A DNA stretch of 64,000 nt from Bacteroidales bacterium UBA1181 (lineage in GTDB: Bacteria > Bacteroidota > Bacteroidia > Bacteroidales > Paludibacteraceae). The stretch's first letter is position 1, and each line of letters starts with the position of its first letter. Positions 25,001 through 34,000 of the stretch are shown piece by piece. Both the position numbers and the translations under genes were made by a program. The notes under the pieces are model-generated. The model ran no database searches and was not told the origin of the DNA. It was given only the letters and a program-made list of their open reading frames with translations. The stretch lies in contig DBYR01000011.1 in NCBI GenBank assembly GCA_002310215.1, positions 1-64,000 on the forward strand, written 5' to 3'.

Positions 25001-28000
25001 CTCATGATCTTTCCTCATGGCGTCATCAAATTGGTCGACGCCATAATTAAGAAGAGGCCCTATAATAGGGATATATCCGAGGATATCACCGGCACATTTC
25101 CATGGATCGATCTTCGACTGACACGTATTACAAGGAATATCCAAATTAACAGAATATTGGTGGTTCTCAACCTTTCCGAACTGATGCTCGTCCTTATGCG
25201 ATCCGCCACCATAAGGAGGCACATCAACTCCTCCCCAACCGCCTTGGCCACCACCATGGGTTACAGGTTTCAAGGATGGACAAGGGAAAGTGGTCTCACT
25301 AACAGTAGACAACAGCCTCAGCACACCACAAACGTAGGAATACTCGGCATGAACGCTCGGACACTCGGATGTTCCGAACGACTCGTTCTCCAGAAGTAAC
25401 CCATTGCCACCGCTGATGTCATAGCTTGAAGCGAACTCATTCTCTGTACGGACAATCGTGACTGGCACAAATTCCGTATGGTTCGCCGGCAACGAATCAA
25501 TATAGTCATATGGCACATAGAATCTGTAATATGGAACCTTAGGCATCGCGAACTTCACATAACGAGCCGCAATCAAACCATGGTTGGTGATTTGAAGGCG
25601 GACGGTCTTCGGCACACCCACCTCAAAACGGCTCTTATCAGGCACACCGTTCGGGAACGTCAACGTCACTACCGGAGCAGGCACGTTGGTCTCGTACTCG
25701 AGGTCCAAACTGATGTCATACCTGTCTTCAATCTCAACACGCTCCACATTCCAAGTGTATGTAATCGCCTGGTATGCCAAGAAGATGAATCGGCTCGACT
25801 TTTGTCCCGCCTGGATCTCTATCGTCTCCTGGTATTCAGAGTGCTTGTCCGCTTTTACGCTCAACAAGTAAGTTCCCTCAGGAATACTGTCGAATCTCAC
25901 GACACCTGCGGTATCCGTATAGCCTGACGCAACCTCTGCATTGTTGTACTGGTTGCGGACCACCACCTTGGCGTCTCTCAAATGTCTCTTCTCGGCCGTG
26001 TTATAGTAGTATTCATCCACGACATCCACCTCCAAGCTACCCTTTGATTCAGATGAGTACTCAACCCTGAACGGAAGGCTGGTAGACTTACCGTTAGCGC
26101 AGTTGACACCGATCGTTCCTGTGAACGGCACATTGATAGGCGCCCCATCGAAATAGGCGATCCTCAAAGAGACTCTTGCGGTGTCACCAGATTTGATGCT
26201 TGGCAACGTTGTGTTCGGAACGCTGAATCCGCCGAAGTCTGGCAAGGACAACGTAACCGCTCCCGTCTCGCCGAATCCCGCATTCGTCAACTCGATGTTG
26301 ATGTACTTAGGCTTCTGTTTCGACACATATTCGTTGATGTTCGAAGGGAAGGCCTTAATCTGTCCGTAAGGCTGCTCGCAATAGAAATAGGTTGAGAAGT
26401 CACTTGTCGTCTTCTCATCGCAAGAGACGCGGAACACACTCGGGAGATACAACCTACCCTCAGTCAACTTCGTTCCGGTAGCCCTGAATGGAATACGTGC
26501 GGTTTCATAGCCGTGAAGGAGTGCCAAGGTATCGAACTCGACAACCAAGCCTTCGGCCAGCTCACGGGACTCAACCACAAGGTTATGAAGCGGAATGTTG
26601 CTTCTGTTGGTCATCGTGATCGATCCTTCGATCGTGTCACCCAATTGGATTGTCCACTTCACCGTACCGCCCGTGTAAGACATGCCTGGGATATCGAACT
26701 TCGCAAGGGCATCACCATTCGTCTTCGAGCCGACATATACATTCACCGAATAAGTACCGAACTCCGTCTTAGAAGTGGCGAACCTAACCGCAGCCCTTCC
26801 TGTCGAATCCGTCACGTCAGTTGTCGAATGGGAGACGCCCGTATTGGAGTTAGCCTCTATCGTAAGCGTTTTGCCCGCCATAGGTGTGCCATAGGCATCC
26901 GTCAGGATACCGACGACATCCACAGTGTCACCTGCTTGGTAAACATCCTGCCCAACAGTGGCGGCGTATACATAGTAGTTAGACAACGTACCCGCGAGAT
27001 AGAGCGTGATTTCATACTTGCCAGAGTTGCCCGACCTGATGGTGATCTCCGCATCGCTGGTCTGTTTCTTCACATCGGTTGGAGTATAATAGATTCTCAG
27101 GTCTCCACCATTCAGTTTGTCCCAACCCCTCTCGAAACTTGCAGAGAAATCGGCAGCATCCTTTCCGGAAATCGTGTACGTGATGGAGTCCGTCAGCTCA
27201 AAGCCCCTCACATAACGGGTCAAGGAAGAGGTCTCGTTCAACTTCGAGCCGAAGACGCAGTTCACGTTACCGCTCATCGTAAGGCTCACAGGAATATCTA
27301 TCCTGAAGCTATCGATTTCAGAGCTAATGGTGTCACACGCAATGACAGCCTTCACCATGTACTTGTACGTAGTATGGTTGTCCAGACCTGTCAATTGCTT
27401 GCCGTGGCCCTTCACGAAAGAGGCCATCGGATTAGCCGGCACCTTCTGGGAAGCCTTCCATACGTACAAGTCATATCTATCCACTTCGACAGGGAGAGCC
27501 AACAGCTTCCAATCGATGGACATGGTATTATTCTGCTCATTCACAAGATAAGCCACCTGAGGTTGAGTGATCGCAACCACCTTCTTAGAGAAATCCGGGT
27601 ATACGAAATATTTGTAATTGAACGGATTACCTGCCACACCAGCCTTGTTATAAGGAGTGACCTTCAGTATCAAGGTATCGATGTCGCTTCCAGACGTGCG
27701 GAGCTGCATGGCCGGAATTGTCGTGCCACTGCCTGAAATGTTCTCGAATCCAGAGACATTGCCCGCATAGATAATCTCCCAATCGATCTTAGAGATGGTA
27801 GAATCGAATGTAGCCTCCAAAGAGTACCTGTTGTAGCAAACCGGTTGGCTGTAGTCACGCATCTGAACATATTCGCCGTCAAACTCAACCGCACCGAGGT
27901 CGATGGCCTTGCCGTAGATTCTCGCCCCGCCATTGAGATCCGTTTCAGCCTTCATCAAGCTATCAAGACCCTTGTCGATACAAGCGGAGGTAGCATGCAG

Positions 28001-31000
28001 GCGATAGTCACCGCCCGCCGCATTGATGAAGCATACATAATTCTTGGATGGGTCAGAACCACTGTTGGAAGTGGCCAACCTGATGTTGTTCTCACCCGTC
28101 AGCTCTCCGTCAGAAGCGCAGTACTTCACCCTGATATAGTCTGAGACAACCACCTGAGGGCGAATCTCATCCAAAACCTTGTTGCCATAGATGATGGAGT
28201 TAGCGACCGTCGCATAGTGGTTGGAAGATGTGCTCGAGTAACCGATCGCGCTATTGCTCCTCGTCGTATTGTGAGCGATTGTAGAGTTGGTGATGAAAGA
28301 AGTGTAATCCGCAGAGATCAGATTCTGTCCACTATTACGCACCACATTTCCATACACCAAAGAGTTTTCTAACGTAGAGATAGACAAACGGATTATATTT
28401 CTGGTTGATTCATTGTTCATGATCTTACAACATGAAACAACTGAATTACTAGACACACAAATTAGATTTCTTTCTACCGAGTAATCAGAAACCTGAGAGT
28501 GAGACATTCTCGTATCACTGATATCGATATAATTGTTGCGGGAGGTCCTATCGCCCATGAACACACAACTATCTATGACTCCGTAAATAATCCTTATTTC
28601 CCGAATTATATTATCAACAAACTTACAGTTCTTGAATGTGGTCTTCTCCGCATAGACACCATCATTACCCGCTCTCGCATTTCTAAAGATACAGTTATTA
28701 AATGTCGTGTTCTTTTTAGTCATTGCGTTCACACCATCGTTGCCGCTCAAGTATCCGTTCTGGATGGTGAATCCGTCCACCACGATTGCCAACGAGTCAG
28801 CGAAATCGTAGTTTTGGATGATACATCTTCTCTTGTATTTACCATCAATTATCGTAACATTCTTTGCCGCATCCCGCTCTTCCAGAGAGGACTCCGTTCC
28901 GTCAAATCCTCCATAGACGCTTACTCCCGCAGCGAGTGAGATGGCAGACACCAATGAAGTATCTCCGCAATAGGTACCCTTAGCCACCCAAACCTGGCGT
29001 TTCTGTCCCGCAGTGGAAGCGAGGGTTATTGCCTGGTTGATTTCACCAAGGGCGTCATCCCAGTTCACGCCAGAGCCATTAGATCCCGCCTTCACATAGA
29101 TGATGTTGCCGACAGGAGCCCTTTCCGTGAATGCAGACTCTATCGCACCCATATCCACCGCATCGCTCTGCTTCCTCGCATTCCCGAACAAATCGAGCGA
29201 GTCGGCGACATCCGTTCCCGCATTGATACAAAGGGAAGTCGCTGAAAGCGAATAGTCACCCTTGACCGCATCCGTGAACGATGCGCTCGCCTTGGTTCCG
29301 TCAATATTGCCTTCGCCATCGGCGCCACCCTCTATCATTGAATACTTAACCGTAGAGCCATAACCCAATGCGATATTCATCGAATTAGCTGGACGTTTGT
29401 TACCGACCACAATTGAGTTTAGTATCTGGCTGTTGGAATTACAATAGATAGTTGTTTCACCGCAAGCATTGTCAACCACAGTACAATTGATCAGCTGTGA
29501 GCCATAAGCACTAATCAGCTGATTATTGCGGGAATTACATCCGGTTATCAGAGAGTTGGAGACAATCGAATTCCCCTGAAGGCTCATGATATGAGTATTC
29601 GCCTCATTACCCTCAATCAGACATCTTTCAATATTTGATTTTGAATCTGCGCTGATGATACAACCGCCATTATACCTGACATCATGATTGATAACCTTAC
29701 AGTCGGACATTGTAGATTGAGACATACTCACTATATGTCCATAAGAAGATTGGTTCCCGTCGAATATCGAACGGGTGATCTCCGCCGATTTTTCAGCATA
29801 TAAAGCTGAATTGGAATAGGAGGCGTTATTTTTCACCACACAATTATCGGCCGTACCGCCTGACATATACAATGTCGCCCTCGGAATTGCAGAAGGAAAA
29901 CTCATGTCTCCATTGTCACAAATCACCACATTGACCAGGTTAGCGTTCCGAGAGTAGACGTAACCTTTATCCCCAGCATAGCAATTCTTCACAATACAAT
30001 TACTCATCGTAGTGTTCTGTGCCAAACAAGCGCCAGCACCATCCGTCGCATATCCGTTCTGGATGGTGAATCCATCCACCACGACCGCCATGGAATCCAC
30101 GAATCCATAATTTTGGGAGATCACACGTCTTTTGCCCATACCGTCCAGGATGGTCGGATTCTTTGCTGTGTCACGAGCCGCCAAGGAGGTCTCATTGCCC
30201 GCAAAACCTCCGTACAAACTGATACCGCTTGCCAGGTTCACCACCATGTTCAGCGTCGTGTCGCCATAGTATGTGCCGGCGGCCACCCAAATCTGGTGTT
30301 TCTTGCCATCTGCCGATGCGGCAACGATCGCCTTTTGAACATTACCAAACGCAGACTGCCAACTTGAACCATTACCCGTAGCGCCTTCCTTCACATAGAC
30401 GATGTCGCCACACGTGAATGACGGAGCCTTCGTATGAGAGGATTCGATCGCACCCATATCCACTGCGCCGCCCTGTTTCCTTGGGTTTCTGAAGACATCA
30501 AGCGTATCGGCGACATCCTTTCCCGCATTGATGCAATAGGAATTAGCGGACAAGGAATAGTCACCGTTTTCAACATCCGTGAATGCGGCATACTCCAACG
30601 AGCCATCAAAGTTTCCATCCACGAAAGTTTCCTCCAGCATATTGTTTGTGATATTATTCGTACCATACGTGCGTAGAAATTCGCCATATATAGAACCCAT
30701 TTGATTGCCGACGATAATCGAATTCATCAAGGTGGCATTGTTCAAGCTCACGACACATCCGCCCTGCGTGCTGTTGCGGACCACGGTACAATTAGACATG
30801 GAAGTGTTTCCGTACAAAACAACAACTATACCATTAGATGATTCGCTGGCATTATCGCAAATCAAACTATTCGAAATCGATGAGGAATTAGACAAATCCA
30901 CCATTTCGTAGGATGCCCTGTTCCCCTTTATCAAGCACCTGTTGACCTTACCATTACCATCAATCAAAGACGACGTAGTCGAGTTGTCAAGGATCTGGCA

Positions 31001-34000
31001 ATCCTCCAACAAAGCCGTTTTGTCTGACATATAGACAAGGTCCCTACGCTCATTCTTGTTCCCCTCGAACAAACAGTTTCGCATCTTCGCGTTCATTCCC
31101 AATTCCACCGAAGAACCACAACCTGTCGTATTAATAAATTTACAGCCGCTGACATTCGCTGAGTAGAAATAAGAGCCCTTAGTACTAGCGTCAGAACTGG
31201 TTCGATTACCTTCAAGCACACAGTTGCTTATTGAGGAGCCCCGATCACCATAAATTGCACAGACATTATCGCACGTATTGTTCTTCACCGCACAACTATC
31301 CATCACACCTTCGTAAAGGTAGATAGTGTATCGCATATTACTCTCACATGTGTTGTCAACAATCTGGGAGTTCTTAATGATCGATCTATACGCATATATC
31401 GCCGAACCTTGTTTGGATGCCTTGTTGCCTCTGATGATACAGTTGTTGATCGTGGCGTTTTCGTTGATGTAAAGACCAGCACCTTTCTGTGCATATCCGT
31501 TCCGGATGGTGAATCCGTCCACCACAACCGCCATGGAATCCACGAACCTATAATTCTGGGCGATCACACCTCTTTTGCCTTGTCCGTCCAGGATAGTCGG
31601 ATTCTTCACAGTATCACGGGCCGCCAAGGAGGTCTCGTTACCTGCGAAACCTCCATACAAACTGATTCCGCTTGCAAGATTCACCACCGAGCTCAGCGTC
31701 GTGTCGCCATAGTATGTGCCGGTAGCAACCCAAATCTGATGTCTCTTGCCGTCTACCGATGCCGCAAACATCGCCGATTGGATATCACCGAACGGGGACT
31801 GCCAACTTGAGCCGTCACCCTTTGCGCCAGCCTTCACATATACAATTTCGCCACACTTGATCGCCGGAGCCACCGTATGGGGCGACTCGATCGCACCCAT
31901 GTCCACTGCGCCCCCCTGTTTCCTTGGCTTCTTGAAGAAATCAAGCGAGTCGGTGACGTCCGCTCCCGCATTGATGCCATAGGATTTAGCGGACAGGGAA
32001 TAATCACCGTTTTCAGCATCCGTAAAGGCGGCATGTTCCATTGTGCCGTTGAAGTTTCCGGTCACGAAAGTATTCTGCAACAAGTTGTTAGTGACCACGT
32101 CCGAGGTGTTCGAAGCCAAAATGCCTTCGGAACTACTAACGCTCAACGTATTACCAACGATAATAGAATTACTCAATACGGCATTATTCATGCTGACAAC
32201 TTTTGCTCCAGTCACACTGTTGCGGACCACTGTGCAATTCCGCATGGTGGCTCTATCGTATAAATGAATAGGTTCCGTTGAAGTCGTGCAGACATTGTCA
32301 CAAATCAAACTGTTCGAAATCGACGAATAGGAATAATACAATTCCACAATACGGGAGGATGTTGTGTTCCCCTTTATCAGACATCTGTTGATTTTTCCGT
32401 AATAGTTCAACAAAGTCGAAGTAGTCGAGTTGTCAATGAACTGGCAATCCTCCACCAAAACTTGACTGTGCTGCATTCTGACGAGGCTCTTAGTCACATT
32501 TCTGTTCCCCTTGAACAAACAATCTCGCATCACGGAAGAACCTGACAGATCAACCACAGAACCATTACCACTCGTATTCATGAATTTACAGTTGCTGACC
32601 ATCGTATTGGCAAGAGCAAATCCCACAGAAGAAGAAGTAGAGCTATTGCCTTCAAACTCACAGTTGGTTATCGTGGAACCCTTATCATCACCAACCGCAC
32701 TGGCATTATAGCACGTGTTGTTCTTCACCACACAGCTATCCATCACACAACCGTTGAGGAATACTGTGTATCGCAGATTATTACCCTCGTATGAATTGTC
32801 CACAATCCGGGAGTTCTTGATGGTCGACTTATCCGCACATATCGCCGAGCCCTGGTTGTACGCCCTATTTTCTCTGAGGATACAATTGTTGATCGTAACG
32901 TTGCCGTTGATGTAAACGCCACCACCTTTCGCCGCATATCCGTTCCGGATGGTGAATCCGTCCACCACAACCGCCATGGAATCCACGAACCCATAATTCT
33001 GGGTAATCACGCGCCTTTTGCCCATACCATCCAGGATAGTCGGATTCTTTGCGGTATCACGGGCCGCCAAGGAGGTCTCGTTACCTGCGAAGCCTCCATA
33101 CAAGCTGACCCCGCTTGCCAAGTTCACCACCGTGTTCAGCGTCGTGTCGCCATAGTATGTGCCGGCAGCCACCCAAATCTGATGTTTCTTGCCGTCAGCC
33201 GCCGCGAACATCGCCGTATGGATATCACCGAACGGGGACTGCCAACTTGATCCGTTGCCTTTAGCGCCAGCCTTCACATATAAGATTTCGCCACACGTGA
33301 TTGTTGGTGCCACCGTATGGGACGACTCGATTGCACCCATATCCACTGCGCCCCCTTGTTTCCTTGGTTTCTTGAAGAAATCAAGCGAGTCGGCGACGTC
33401 CGCTCCCGCATTGATGCAAAAAGAGTTAGCGGACAGGGAATAGTCACCATTTTCAGGATCCGTGAATGCGGCATGCTCCATGGTAGCGTTCAGGTTACCG
33501 TCCACGAAGGTCGACTGCAACAAGTTGTTAGAGATTATGTCCGAGGCAGTCGCCGTCAGAATGCCATCGAAACTGCCGTTCAACGTATTGCCGACGATGA
33601 TGGAATTGTTCAATATGGAGCCATTCAAACGGACAATTTTTCCTCCGTTCACACGGTTGCGGACCACAGTGCAATTCCGCATGGCAGCTCTATCGTATAA
33701 ATGAATAGGTTCATCTGATGTCGTGCAGACATTGTCATAAATCAAGCAGTTTGAAATCGACGAATAGGAATAATACAAATGCACAATATGGGAGGCTGTT
33801 GTGTTCCCCTTTATCAGGCATCTGCTGATTTTACCATAATAGCTCAACAAAGTCGAAGTAGTCGAGTTGTCAATGAACTGGCAATCCTCCACCAAAACTT
33901 GACTGTACGATAAAGCAATGAGGTTCAAAGACATATCCTTGTTCCCCTTGAACAAACAGCCTCGCATCACAGAGGAATTCGACAATTCAACCGCAGAGCC

